The notes under the pieces: generated by a model
Told to the model about the DNA's origin: nothing
The model's database searches: none
The model's input: only the letters and a program-made list of their open reading frames with translations
Position numbers and translations under genes: made by a program
Shown: piece after piece, positions 55,991-63,904 of the stretch
Position numbering within the stretch: position 1 is the stretch's first letter
How the letters are laid out: the number at the start of each line of letters is the position of its first letter
Source: Phycisphaerales bacterium
Lineage (GTDB): Bacteria; Planctomycetota; Phycisphaerae; Sedimentisphaerales; Anaerobacaceae
Direction: 5' to 3'
Length of the DNA stretch: 64,000 bases
NCBI GenBank assembly: GCA_003141315.1
Contig: PLLP01000002.1
Span: 186,001-250,000, forward strand

Positions 55991-56734
55991 TCAGTCGAAT
56001 TCGTGTCCTTCGAAAATATTTCCGAGATAAAGTTTTCGGACGGTCTGGTTCCGGACAATCTGCGATGGCGGGCCTGAAGCACAGACTGTGCCGTGGTCGA
56101 TTATGTAAGCTTTATCGACGACCTCGAGGGTTCGTTCGACGTTATGGTCGGTAATGAGAATGCTTACTCCGCTGGCGACGAGGTGCCTGATTTGGCGCTG
56201 GAGGTCTTCGACGGCGATGGGGTCAACGCCGCTGAAAGGCTCATCGAGAAGAATCAGAAGGGGTTCGGTGACCATAGCGCGTGCGATTTCGAGTTTTCTT
56301 CGTTCGCCGCCCGAAAGGAATCTGCCTTGGCTGGCGGCGACTTCGGTGAGTGCGAAGCGTTCGATAAGCTCATCCGCCTTTTTTTTCCTGTCAGCGGAGG
56401 TGATTGACATTGTTTCGAGGATGGCGAGGAGATTATCCCGGACGGAGAGTTTTTGAAAGATGCTCGGCTCCTGTGAGAGGTAGCCGATGCCGATGCGAGC
56501 CCTTTTGTACATTGGAAGAGCGGTAATATCCTGGCCCTCGAAGGAGACAGCGCCGCTGTTCGGGGTAATCATACCCATAATCATACGGAAGGTGGTGGTT
56601 TTGCCTGCGCCGTTTCTGCCGAGTAGGCCTACGATGGTCTGGCGTTCGATGCTGAGCGATACGCCGCTGACGACGGTTCTGCCTGAATATTTTTTTATAA
56701 GTTCCCGTGTTTCGAGAAGCGCCGAGTTTTGCAT
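55991..56734 (-). CDS. lptB: LPS export ABC transporter ATP-binding protein LptB
   Basis: LptB powers the LptFG transporter that removes lipopolysaccharide from the inner membrane. The 247 residues show Walker A GRNGAGKTT (about residue 38), FLSGGERRKLEIARA signature and Walker B LLILLDEPFSGVDP, with the LptB-specific Q-loop and C-terminal NEIVRN-like helix. It opens the minus-strand operon. With hldD (heptose pathway) nearby, it supports an LPS-containing outer membrane. Confidence 0.93.
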   Translation of the reverse strand: MQNSALLETRELIKKYSGRTVVSGVSLSIERQTIVGLLGRNGAGKTTTFRMIMGMITPNSGAVSFEGQDITALPMYKRARIGIGYLSQEPSIFQKLSVRDNLLAILETMSITSADRKKKADELIERFALTEVAASQGRFLSGGERRKLEIARAMVTEPLLILLDEPFSGVDPIAVEDLQRQIRHLVASGVSILITDHNVERTLEVVDKAYIIDHGTVCASGPPSQIVRNQTVRKLYLGNIFEGHEFD

Positions 56735-56897
56735 TTTTACCTCTGTTTAAGCACAACAAGTATCGCTGCTATTATAACGGTAAGTGGTTTCAAAGCAACC
56801 CAAAGCTGCGGTTTGAAGCCGCAGTGCGGGCTTTCGATTGTGATTTTACTTAACTTGTTATTTTGCAAATGGTTATGATTGATATTGGCAATTTTTC

Positions 56898-56927
56898 TTG
56901 ACTTTAATATGCGTTTTCGGTTATGAT
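56898..56927 (+). promoter_or_regulatory. Promoter in the gap between lptB and hldD
   Basis: TTGACT (56898-56903), an 18-base spacer and TATGAT (56922-56927). It would drive a transcript of about 210 nt ending at the hairpin at 57105. Confidence 0.55.
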
Positions 56928-56971
56928 ATGGTTGTTTGAAGGACGGATTGGGTAAATAAGCTGGCGTGGCG

Positions 56972-57067
56972 ATGAAGAGATTTTATTATACAAACTGGCT
57001 TCCGTTTTTGGTTAGTAAAAGGCGCATTTTGTTTTTGGCCGTCGTAAGTTATATGTCCCTTTGTTGA
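56972..57067 (+). CDS. Possible 31-residue membrane-type microprotein
   Basis: A short frame, MKRFYYTNWLPFLVSKR then RILFLAVVSYMSLC, with a basic half followed by a hydrophobic segment, lies within a transcription unit that has its own promoter (56898) and terminator (57105). The ribosome site is weak (GTGGCG just before the ATG). It could instead be a non-coding RNA. The surrounding gap from 56735 to 57235 holds nothing else. Confidence 0.3.
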   Translation: MKRFYYTNWLPFLVSKRRILFLAVVSYMSLC

Positions 57068-57104
57068 TGAAGGGCAGATGTAATTATCCCCCTCATGGTG
57101 AAAA

Positions 57105-57146
57105 CCCCCGCGCTTTCTTGCGAAAGCAAGAGTGGGGGTTTTTTTT
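57105..57146 (+). terminator. Strong intrinsic terminator upstream of hldD
   Basis: CCCCC (57105-57109) pairs with GGGGG (57134-57138) around an inner GCTTTC-ttgc-GAAAGC stem, followed by eight T residues. It ends the short upstream transcript rather than hldD. Confidence 0.8.
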
Positions 57147-57235
57147 ATGCGCAGCTGCCAGGTTTATCAATTTGACATGGCAGGTTCATTTCTGTAATCT
57201 TATAAAAATTACCTTAAGGATTGAAAGGGCGGCGA

Positions 57236-58219
57236 ATGATAATAGTGACAGGCGGGGCGGGATTCATCGGGTCGGCGATAGTAGCGGCGCTGAATGCACG
57301 GGGAATCGAGGACATTATAATCGTTGACCGGCTGGGCAGTGACCAGAGGTGGAAGAATTTGGTTAACCTGTCTTTCGCTGATTACGTGGACAAAGATGAT
57401 TTTCTGCAATTGGCGGTTGAGAAAAGGATAGCGATGCCGGTGAAGGCGGTTTTTCATTTAGGGGCGTGCGCTGATACGACCGAGACCGATGCGGATTATC
57501 TCATCAAGAATAATTATGAATATACGAAACTGTTGGCGCAGTGGGCGGCGGATTCAAAGATTCGATTTATCTACGCATCGAGCGCCGCGACTTACGGCGA
57601 TGGTTCGCAAGGTTTTCTGGATGACGAAGAGAGAATTGAAAAACTTGAGCCTTTGAATATGTATGGCTACTCGAAGCAGCTTTTTGATTTGTGGGCGAAG
57701 ATGACGGGGCTGCTGGGGAAGATTGCGGGGCTGAAGTATTTCAATGTCTTTGGGCCAAACGAATACCACAAGGGTAATATGCGGTCGTTTGTGTTAAAAG
57801 CTCACGACTCCGCCTTCGGCGGACCTACGGCGGGAAGTGTAAAGCTGTTTAAATCGGGTAATCCGAAATATGCTGACGGCGAATATGTGCGGGATTTTAT
57901 TTATGTGAAGGATGCGGTCGATATGACGCTTTTCTTTTTGGATAATCCGAGGGTTTGCGGGCTTTATAATATCGGGACTGGAAAGGCGAGGAGCTGGAAC
58001 GATTTAGCAAAGGCTGTCTTTGCGGCAATGGGTAAAGAGCCTAAAATTGAGTATGTTGATATGCCTGAAAACCTGCAGAAGCAATACCAGTATTTTACGG
58101 AGGCTGACATAACCAAGTTGAAAAAAGCCGGCTGGAAAAAACCGATAACCAGCCTTGAAGATGCGGTAAAAGATTATATCCAAAACTACCTGGCAGGCGG
58201 CAAATACCTGGAGACGTAG
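57236..58219 (+). CDS. hldD: ADP-L-glycero-D-manno-heptose 6-epimerase
   Basis: HldD makes the ADP-L-glycero-D-manno-heptose used in LPS core. The 327 residues start with the Rossmann motif IIVTGGAGFIGSAI, then LGACADTTETD, YASSAATYG and YGYSK (catalytic Y-K pair), KYFNVFGPNEYHKG. The ATG at 57236 is chosen since AAAGGG lies 6 bases upstream. Residues about 192-197 (SAFGGPT) are encoded by a GC mini-palindrome inserted in a loop. Confidence 0.93.
   Translation: MIIVTGGAGFIGSAIVAALNARGIEDIIIVDRLGSDQRWKNLVNLSFADYVDKDDFLQLAVEKRIAMPVKAVFHLGACADTTETDADYLIKNNYEYTKLLAQWAADSKIRFIYASSAATYGDGSQGFLDDEERIEKLEPLNMYGYSKQLFDLWAKMTGLLGKIAGLKYFNVFGPNEYHKGNMRSFVLKAHDSAFGGPTAGSVKLFKSGNPKYADGEYVRDFIYVKDAVDMTLFFLDNPRVCGLYNIGTGKARSWNDLAKAVFAAMGKEPKIEYVDMPENLQKQYQYFTEADITKLKKAGWKKPITSLEDAVKDYIQNYLAGGKYLET
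57809..57823. repeat. Mini-palindrome inside hldD
   Basis: A perfect TCCGCCTTCGGCGGA followed by CCTACGGCGGG, in frame. Confidence 0.65.
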
Positions 58220-58330
58220 AATCCAGAAGCCAGAATTCAGAAGCCAGTCCGCCACACGAAAGGCGGATAAATTTAGAATTTAGAATTAAGAAGTCAGAAG
58301 TGGGAAGGGTAAGAAGGGTATAAAAGGTGA
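58220..58330. repeat. Degenerate words and mini-palindrome after hldD
   Basis: Tandem AATCCAGAAGCCAGAATTCA-like words, the palindrome TCCGCCACACGAAAGGCGGA (58248-58267), then AATTTAGAATTAAGAAGTC and GGGAAGGGTAAGAAGGG. No gene. Confidence 0.6.
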
Positions 58331-58372
58331 GAAGGATGGGATTGGGCGGGTGGTGATTTTTGGGAGAATAAG

Positions 58373-58855
58373 ATGAAAAATCCAAAACCTGTTTCAGAGA
58401 AAACCATGCAAAAAACCAATGAGTTCCTTGGAGAATACAATCTTACGGCTGAGCAATTAAATGAATCGCAAAAGGATTGCCTGTTCAGCTATATCAATGA
58501 AGAAAGAGGCGTGAAGGGTTATGTGCAGGTTGTCATTGTTTGTATAATATTTTTTATAATAGCATCTTTATATTGTATTCCTGTAATGAAATTCGCTGTT
58601 GGGAATTTAGCGATAAACGCGGTAAAAGTGAATGATGATGGAAAGGAGAGGTGTATTCAACTGGATAAGCAGGCAAAGGAGATTGTTACGAATTATGGCC
58701 TTATATGTGCAGTAATGGGTTTTTTGTGGGGCAGTATAACTTACGCATTACTTGTAAATGGAGCAGTTGAAACGGTTTTTTCCGTAAGGCGTTTGCGTGA
58801 TAAAAAGAAAATTTTTGAGGCTTTTTTGCCGGCTGTAAAAGCAGCCCCGCAATAG
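58373..58855 (+). CDS. Two-helix membrane protein, unknown
   Basis: A 160-residue protein with two predicted membrane segments (VVIVCIIFFIIASLYCIPV at about 53-71; GLICAVMGFLWGSITYALLV at about 107-127) separated by a soluble loop, and a charged C-terminal tail. A GGGAG site is 7 bases before the ATG. No family recognised. Composition is AT-rich compared with hldD. Confidence 0.6.
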   Translation: MKNPKPVSEKTMQKTNEFLGEYNLTAEQLNESQKDCLFSYINEERGVKGYVQVVIVCIIFFIIASLYCIPVMKFAVGNLAINAVKVNDDGKERCIQLDKQAKEIVTNYGLICAVMGFLWGSITYALLVNGAVETVFSVRRLRDKKKIFEAFLPAVKAAPQ

Positions 58856-58870
58856 CTGAAGCCCTGCCCA

Positions 58871-58885
58871 TCCGCCTTCGGCGGA
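58871..58885. repeat. Mini-palindrome, perfect
   Basis: TCCGCCTTCGGCGGA within GCCCTGCCCA...GCAGGGC, which extends the inverted repeat. Confidence 0.6.
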
Positions 58886-58930
58886 GCAGGGCTAAACAAA
58901 CAACAACATTGCGATTTGGAGAGGTGAAGG

Positions 58931-59458
58931 ATGGGGTTTATTAGCCGGCTGTTTCGCAAGGGGCTGACGGAGGAGGAAATGGCCGGTATAACGATGGATA
59001 AGAGGGCCTACTGGGAGGTGCTGGGAATTAAGGCAAAGCAGGCGGGCGAGTTTTTTCTGGCGCTTATCGAGCTGATGCCGGCAGATTCCACTTTTTGCGT
59101 CGAGGGGACAAGTCTTGCCAGGAAGGTAAAATCGTTTTTTAAGAAGAGCAGGACACCGCATACAACGAGGGTTTGGCTTGGGACAAGTTATCCGAGGCCG
59201 GATGTTTTTCATATTGCTTTCAATGAACAGAATATGCGGCAAATAGCGGATTTTACCGGGATTTTCAGCGTGCCTGAAATCTGCGACCACATATACATTT
59301 ATCGGGATGACAATATGCTTCTGGAGTGGACAGATGCGTTTTCGAAATCGCTTTATATTTCCAAAATAATTCCCGAAAAATACGTCAAAGTTTTTTGCGA
59401 GAAATTCGGGTGCATTTATCGCGACGCGAGCAGTCCTTACAGGCCGGCAGACGATTGA
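58931..59458 (+). CDS. Conserved-looking soluble protein, unknown
   Basis: A 175-residue protein beginning MGFISRLFRKGLTEEEMAG, with a GAGAGGTGAAGG ribosome site. It is hydrophilic, with mixed helix and strand and several Phe/Trp/Tyr residues in the middle (TTRVWLGTSYPRPDVFHIAF). No signal or membrane segments. I do not recognise a family. Confidence 0.6.
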   Translation: MGFISRLFRKGLTEEEMAGITMDKRAYWEVLGIKAKQAGEFFLALIELMPADSTFCVEGTSLARKVKSFFKKSRTPHTTRVWLGTSYPRPDVFHIAFNEQNMRQIADFTGIFSVPEICDHIYIYRDDNMLLEWTDAFSKSLYISKIIPEKYVKVFCEKFGCIYRDASSPYRPADD

Positions 59459-59475
59459 TTATGCGCTGATATTAT

Positions 59476-59504
59476 TTGAAAAATTGCCGGTTTTAGGTTA
59501 TAAT
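59476..59504 (+). promoter_or_regulatory. Promoter before the duplicated 5' fragment
   Basis: TTGAAA (59476-59481), a 17-base spacer and a perfect TATAAT (59499-59504), only 5 bases before the ATG of the fragment at 59510. It may be the original promoter of the gene now starting at 60273. Confidence 0.7.
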
Positions 59505-59509
59505 TTGGT

Positions 59510-59593
59510 ATGCCGATTACGCCGTATCATTTTGGGCCTGCGGGTCAAAGGGTGTGGATTTTGAGAAGAGATTCTGGTATGCTGCAGTTATAA
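59510..59593 (+). pseudogene. Truncated copy of the 5' end of the gene at 60273
   Basis: The first 35 bases (59510-59544) match 60273-60307 at 33 of 35 positions and encode MPITPYHFGPAG versus MPFTPYHFGPAG. The frame then diverges and stops after 27 codons. It is best explained by a duplication at an insertion point; the two-gene module at 59630-60239 separates the copies. Confidence 0.7.
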
Positions 59594-59629
59594 GGCTTAA
59601 TTTTTTTTGCTTTAAGGTGAGATGTTTGA

Positions 59630-59812
59630 ATGGGCGTTTTGAAACTGACAAAACACAATGAGAGGAAAGAAATCGAGTTCGAGCTGGATTATCTTGCGAC
59701 TCTTACTACCAAAGAAAGATTTGAAATGATGTTCGAGAAATCCCGCCGGCAGGCTCGGCTGCTGAAAAGAAATGGACGTAGAAAAACTACTGAAGTTATT
59801 AAAAGAAAATAA
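59630..59812 (+). CDS. Small basic protein of the nucleotidyltransferase module
   Basis: A 60-residue Lys/Arg/Glu-rich protein (MGVLKLTKHNERKEIEFELDY...). AAGGTGAG lies 8 bases before the ATG. It overlaps the start of the nucleotidyltransferase by 41 bases, in another frame, so the two are translationally linked. Small paired proteins of this kind are often antitoxins or partner subunits, but no family is recognised. Confidence 0.6.
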   Translation: MGVLKLTKHNERKEIEFELDYLATLTTKERFEMMFEKSRRQARLLKRNGRRKTTEVIKRK

Positions 59813-60239
59813 AGTGCGGTTTGTCATCATAGGTGCGACCGCCTTTCCCGTCTATGGGTATTCACGCGCTACATTGGACATCGATATTTTCATAGAGCCG
59901 ACTTCGAGCAATGCTGAAAGGGCCCGGCGTGCGCTGGCCAAAGTTGGATACGATATGACGGATATTAGTATCGAGGATTTGCTCACAAAGAAGATATTGA
60001 TTCGGCAATATCTTCTGGAGACCGATATTCATCCGTTTGTGGAAGGAGCTGCTTTTGCCAGGGTCTGGTCTCGCAAAGTTAAGGCGAAGCTTGGGAATAG
60101 TTTTGTGTGGTTTGCGTCTTTGGATGACTTGATAAAGATGAAAAAGGCAGCCGGTCGCGCCAAGGATATTGAGGACCTCAAACATCTTCTTCGGCTTAGA
60201 CGTAAAGCAAACATACGTCGCAGAAAGTCGAAATTGTAG
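59772..60239 (+). CDS. MNT/AbiEii-like nucleotidyltransferase
   Basis: A 155-residue nucleotidyltransferase-fold protein. The motif is VIIGATAFPVYGYSRATLDIDIFIEP, with the metal-binding DxD at D36 and D38 and G21-A22 replacing the usual GG/GS. LDDLIKMKKAAGRAKDIEDL near the C-terminus is typical of the DUF6036/AbiEii branch, used in toxin-antitoxin and abortive-infection pairs. The overlap with the small gene upstream and the duplicated flanks support an acquired module. Toxicity is inference. Confidence 0.75.
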   Translation: MDVEKLLKLLKENKVRFVIIGATAFPVYGYSRATLDIDIFIEPTSSNAERARRALAKVGYDMTDISIEDLLTKKILIRQYLLETDIHPFVEGAAFARVWSRKVKAKLGNSFVWFASLDDLIKMKKAAGRAKDIEDLKHLLRLRRKANIRRRKSKL

Positions 60240-60272
60240 ATATTATTTTTTCCTGCCTTGAAACAGGTTTGT

Positions 60273-60812
60273 ATGCCGTTTACGCCGTATCATTTTGGGC
60301 CTGCAGGGTTAATCGGGCTGGTATTCAAGAGGCGAGTTGACCTGCCGGTATTTTTGCTGGCGAATGTGGCGATTGATATAGAGGTGCTAATTATTTACGG
60401 CCTCGGTCTTGGCTGGCCTCACCACAGGTTGTGCCATACTTTTTTGGGCGGTGCGGTTGTCGGTATTGCGGTGGCGGCGGTGTGCTTTCCATTGCGGGGC
60501 GTTTTCAAAAAGGTGATGGAGCTTTTCCATCTCGCATACAACACAACCTTTTTGAAGATGCTTATCTGGTCGATTCTCGGCGTGTGGCTTCACGTGTTTA
60601 TCGATGCTATGGACCACTGGGACGTCAAGCCGTTCTGGCCATACGGCAAAAATCCACTTTGGTCCGCCAATGGCGGACTTAACGACTACCAGATAAAGAT
60701 GGTCTGTCTTATATGCTGGGTGGCAGCACTTGCCTTGCTGGCGATACATCTTGCAAGACACAATATGCAGGACACAAGACACAAGACACAAGACCCCAGA
60801 CGCAAGACGTAA
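60273..60812 (+). CDS. YdjM/DUF4184-like membrane-bound hydrolase family protein
   Basis: A 179-residue membrane protein beginning MPFTPYHFGPAGLIGLVF. The motifs ANVAIDIE, GWPHHRLCHTFLGG and FIDAMDHWD place the conserved His and Asp residues of the metal-dependent hydrolase-like YdjM/DUF457 group, with four or five hydrophobic segments. A mini-palindrome encodes WSANGGL (60663-60677). The last 15 or so residues (NMQDTRHKTQDPRRKT) come from a low-complexity repeat that runs past the stop. Its promoter appears to have been separated from it by the module at 59630-60239. Confidence 0.65.
   Translation: MPFTPYHFGPAGLIGLVFKRRVDLPVFLLANVAIDIEVLIIYGLGLGWPHHRLCHTFLGGAVVGIAVAAVCFPLRGVFKKVMELFHLAYNTTFLKMLIWSILGVWLHVFIDAMDHWDVKPFWPYGKNPLWSANGGLNDYQIKMVCLICWVAALALLAIHLARHNMQDTRHKTQDPRRKT
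60663..60677. repeat. Mini-palindrome inside the YdjM-like gene
   Basis: A perfect TCCGCCAATGGCGGA, in frame. Confidence 0.6.
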
Positions 60813-60875
60813 GTCATAAGTCATAAGTCGCAGGTCGCAAGTCAGAAGTAAGACACAAGACTTAAGACTTGCTGA
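60758..60875. repeat. Degenerate ACACAAGAC / AGTCATAAGTC words
   Basis: Tandem degenerate words such as AAGACACAAGACACAAGAC, then AGTCATAAGTCATAAGTC and CAGGTCGCAAGTC. The 5' part is translated as the C-terminus of the YdjM-like protein. Confidence 0.65.
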
Positions 60876-60974
60876 TGGGGGTATAGTTTAATATAATCAC
60901 GCCCAATAATGCTACTTTTAGACCGGATAAAGAACAGCGTGGAGCGTAGATAGCGGAGCGGATGGAATAGAATG

Positions 60975-61012
60975 GATAGGCACAAAGGCACAGAGGGACA
61001 AAGGCACAGGGC
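60975..61012. repeat. GGCACAAAGGCACAG words before tyrS
   Basis: GGCACAAAGGCACAGAGGG repeats end 2-3 bases before the tyrS ATG and appear to supply its purine-rich ribosome site. Confidence 0.55.
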
Positions 61013-61014
61013 AA

Positions 61015-62220
61015 ATGAAAATTGAAGTGGCGGAACAGATAAAGATACTGCGGCGAGGGGCGGCGGAGATATTCACAGAAGCCGAGCTTGCAGAGCGGAT
61101 TGCACAGAAGCAAAAGGCCGGTGAGGGGCTGCGTGTGAAATTGGGCCTTGACCCGACGAGCCCGGATATACACCTCGGGCATACGGTGGTGCTGCGGAAG
61201 ATGAGGCAGTTTCAGGACCTTGGGCATAAGGCGGTTTTAATAATTGGCGACTACACAGCCCGCATAGGCGACCCGACGGGACAGAATACGACCAGGCCAA
61301 TGCTCTCGCCGGAACAGATTGATAAAAACGCACAGACCTATTTTGAGCAGGCAGGCAAGATACTCGATACTTCAGCGGAAAAACTTGAGGTTCATCATAA
61401 TGGCGAGTGGCTTGAAAAGTTGACCTTGATGGAATTGATTCAGATTGCGGCCAAGAAAACTATTGCGCAAATGCTTCAGCGGGACAGCTTCAAACAAAGG
61501 CTGGAAAATAATATAGATGTTTATGCCCACGAATTTATTTATCCGCTTATGCAGGGCTATGATTCTGTAGCGGTGAAAAGCGACGTGGAGCTTGGCGGGA
61601 CCGACCAGACGTTCAATAATCTTGTGGGCAGAGATGTTCAGAGGCTTTTCGGTCAGCCGCCGCAGATTGTGCTTACGACGCCGATACTGACGGGCCTTGA
61701 CGGCAAAGAAAAGATGAGCAAATCGAAGGGCAACTATATCGGCGTGACGGATGAGCCTAACGATATGTTCGGCAAGGTTATGAGCATCAGCGACGATTTG
61801 ATGGCGAATTATTTTACGCTGCTAACGGATGTGGCAGTTGAGAAAATTGCGGAGCTGACGAATTCAGCAAAGACGCATCCGAAAGAGGCGAAGGTTCTTT
61901 TGGGTAAAACGATAGTTCGCCAGTTTTATGATGAGGCGGCGGCGGAAGCAGCGGCGGGACATTTTGAGAAGGTATTCGCGCAGAAACAGTTGCCGGACGA
62001 AATACAGGAATGCGTTGTTTCGCCGGAAAAGATTTCTGTGAAGGAATTATTGGTTGCCTGCAAACTTGTGGAGACTGGCGGCGAGGCGAAACGCCTGTGC
62101 AGTCAGGGCGGCGTGACAATTGATGGACGCAAGGCAACCGACCCGAATGAACAAATTGTGCCGAAAGGCGGTATTGTTATCCATGTCGGTAAACGAAAGT
62201 TTGCGAGAATAAAGATATAG
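61015..62220 (+). CDS. tyrS: Tyrosyl-tRNA synthetase
   Basis: Class I synthetase charging tRNA-Tyr, 401 residues. The HIGH-like motif is PDIHLGHTVV, YAHEFIYPLMQGYDSVAV carries the tyrosine pocket, and KMSKSKGN the KMSKS loop. A C-terminal S4 RNA-binding domain (about 335-400, ISVKELLVACKLVETGGEAKRL) is present. It is of the TyrRS branch that binds the tRNA through S4. Confidence 0.95.
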   Translation: MKIEVAEQIKILRRGAAEIFTEAELAERIAQKQKAGEGLRVKLGLDPTSPDIHLGHTVVLRKMRQFQDLGHKAVLIIGDYTARIGDPTGQNTTRPMLSPEQIDKNAQTYFEQAGKILDTSAEKLEVHHNGEWLEKLTLMELIQIAAKKTIAQMLQRDSFKQRLENNIDVYAHEFIYPLMQGYDSVAVKSDVELGGTDQTFNNLVGRDVQRLFGQPPQIVLTTPILTGLDGKEKMSKSKGNYIGVTDEPNDMFGKVMSISDDLMANYFTLLTDVAVEKIAELTNSAKTHPKEAKVLLGKTIVRQFYDEAAAEAAAGHFEKVFAQKQLPDEIQECVVSPEKISVKELLVACKLVETGGEAKRLCSQGGVTIDGRKATDPNEQIVPKGGIVIHVGKRKFARIKI

Positions 62221-62251
62221 AAGTCAGAAGACAGAAGACAGAATAGAGGCA

Positions 62252-62299
62252 TCCGCCTTCGTTCCGCCCAGGCGGATTCGCCTGCGGCGAACTACGGCG
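62252..62299. repeat. Composite GC palindrome after tyrS
   Basis: TCCGCCTTCG, TCCGCCCAGGCGGA and TTCGCCTGCGGCGAA in tandem, followed by ACTACGGCGG. It is a composite form of the family, like 20696-20735. Confidence 0.65.
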
Positions 62300-62340
62300 G
62301 GGCAGGCAAAGGCACATAGGAAAAAAATATCAAAAATCAA

Positions 62341-63138
62341 ATGACGAGAAGTACAAAGTGTACATTACTGGTTGTAATTTCATTGTTGACTTTCTTTTTG
62401 GCCAATCTCTTTAACGTATTAGGTGCCAAGTTGTGGATTGGTTTTTCGCCATGGTGTCTTTTATTTGTTTTTGTTGCTGCTGTCGTTGCTCTCATTGCAG
62501 TATTATATATATATTATAGCGGCGAAATACGTAATATTCGAGGAAAGATTCTGATTCTGGTTCAGATCCTGATAGGCTTTTACGTAGGCTGGAATTCCTT
62601 AGATGGGTGCATTCAAAATGTCCATGGTTATGTTGGGTCAACAAGTACTAGCCAAACGAGCATGCAGATAATCGGAAATGCAATGCTTTCATACGAAATT
62701 AAAACGGGGCATTTACCGAGCAGCAATGATTGGTGTGATGTCATTCTTTCACGTGAAGAGAAAGTTTATCGTGAAACTTTTGCGCCGGCTGCAAAACAAG
62801 ATGCTCCGTGTAGCTTTGCATTCAATTATAATCTCGGCGGATTACCAATTGATGGTTTAGACCCTAATACGGTTCTGATTTTTGAGGCGGATGGTCCATG
62901 GAATTTTGCGGCTGGGCCGGAAAAATTCCCGGGAACTCGGTACAGAGACCGATATTTTCCAAATAAAGAAAAGTGTGTTTTTATATTTTTTGTTGATGGA
63001 ACGTTAGTGAAATACCGTTTATATGACGGGGCCATTGCCAAATACGATAAGAACCTGGACAGTTTAAGAGGTTTCGTGTTCACAAAAAATTTTGTTCCTC
63101 AAGGAAAGACGCCATACAGTCCTCTTAGATGGAAATAG
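62341..63138 (+). CDS. Membrane protein with a pseudopilin-like C-terminal half
   Basis: A 265-residue protein. Three membrane segments lie in the first about 90 residues (TLLVVISLLTFFLANLFNVL, CLLFVFVAAVVALIAVLYIYY, ILVQILIGFYVGW). The soluble part resembles the type II secretion/DUF1559-like proteins abundant in Planctomycetota (SMQIIGNAMLSYEIKTGHLPSSNDW; 'VLIFEADGPWNFAAGPEKFPGTRY'; C-terminal FIFFVDGTLVKY). There is no Shine-Dalgarno sequence; the upstream AAAAAAATATCAAAAATC is repeat-like. Function unknown. Confidence 0.65.
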   Translation: MTRSTKCTLLVVISLLTFFLANLFNVLGAKLWIGFSPWCLLFVFVAAVVALIAVLYIYYSGEIRNIRGKILILVQILIGFYVGWNSLDGCIQNVHGYVGSTSTSQTSMQIIGNAMLSYEIKTGHLPSSNDWCDVILSREEKVYRETFAPAAKQDAPCSFAFNYNLGGLPIDGLDPNTVLIFEADGPWNFAAGPEKFPGTRYRDRYFPNKEKCVFIFFVDGTLVKYRLYDGAIAKYDKNLDSLRGFVFTKNFVPQGKTPYSPLRWK

Positions 63139-63168
63139 TTTAGTGTTAGTCCGCTCAGCTGCAAAGCA

Positions 63169-63390
63169 CTAAGATTCAATGTTCTCGTATTGAAACACAT
63201 CTTCTATCGGAACCTTGAAGGCGTTTGCGATTTGAAAGGCAAGGGTCAGGGATGGTGAATATTTTCCAGCCTCAATGGCTAATATTGTCTGGCGGGTGAC
63301 GCCTGTCTTGTCGGCTAATTCCTGCTGTGTCATTTCTCCGTTTTCAAAACGCAGTTTGCGAATCTGGTTTTTAAGTTCTTTATCGGCCAT
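63169..63390 (-). CDS. XRE/Cro-type transcriptional regulator
   Basis: A 73-residue single-domain helix-turn-helix protein (LADKTGVTRQTILAIEAGKYSPSL recognition segment). The ATG at 63390 is used because GGAGGG lies 7 bases upstream; extension to 63417 has no support. It overlaps the end of the membrane gene by 11 bases, so the pair forms an operon, and the promoter carries two palindromes that are its likely operators. Confidence 0.88.
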   Translation of the reverse strand: MADKELKNQIRKLRFENGEMTQQELADKTGVTRQTILAIEAGKYSPSLTLAFQIANAFKVPIEDVFQYENIES

Positions 63391-63817
63391 CCTTGTCCCT
63401 CCAGCCGTACTGAGCAAGAATCATTACCGAGTACACAATGAACGCTGTCAGGCCTGCTCCCCCATAAATCGTCGGGAGCCATATTATCGAGATGGTTGCT
63501 TGAGACCCCCGTATGAAGAATGGCAGCATACATGCAACGCCGGTTACCAGATAAGCCACTGTAAAGCTCGCAAGTGCAGCACGACTGTTGATTAGCTTGT
63601 CGCGTTCGTCACATATGATTTTGCCTTTGTCTTGGCGGAAAATAAGAGGCCCGAAACCAGCAACACCGGCGATACATATAAACCCCAGGCCCCCAAGCGC
63701 ACGATGTATCGGCATTCCAATGATAAGATAACACACCGCGACCGCCGCACCGCTGGCAATCACCCCTGCCAGAATCGAAATCAGTGTCCACCACGCTATT
63801 TTCTGCATTCTATTCAT
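63380..63817 (-). CDS. DUF2178-like membrane protein paired with the regulator
   Basis: A 145-residue protein with four predicted membrane helices (GVIASGAAVAVCYLIIGMP, GGLGFICIAGVAGFGPLIF, AALASFTVAYLVTGVACML, IWLPTIYGGAGLTAFIVYSV). It fits small DUF2178 proteins, usually encoded with an XRE regulator as here. The function of such pairs is not known. The regulator gene overlaps the 3' end. Confidence 0.7.
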   Translation of the reverse strand: MNRMQKIAWWTLISILAGVIASGAAVAVCYLIIGMPIHRALGGLGFICIAGVAGFGPLIFRQDKGKIICDERDKLINSRAALASFTVAYLVTGVACMLPFFIRGSQATISIIWLPTIYGGAGLTAFIVYSVMILAQYGWRDKDGR

Positions 63818-63856
63818 GTTACATTTCCCCTTTCTTATACAATTTCGCCTTAGCTC

Positions 63857-63904
63857 TGTATATTATATCATACATAATGTATATAATACTATACACTATG
63901 TCAA
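63857..63904 (-). promoter_or_regulatory. Promoter with tandem operators for the XRE/DUF2178 pair
   Basis: Minus-strand TTGACA (63904-63899) has a weak -10 TACATT (63881-63876) at 17 bases. Two 18-bp near-palindromes, TGTATATTATATCATACA (63857-63874) and TGTATATAATACTATACA (63878-63895), have ATACA-type arms and lie 21 bases apart, two helical turns. They cover the promoter, as expected for autorepression by the regulator. Confidence 0.65.
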
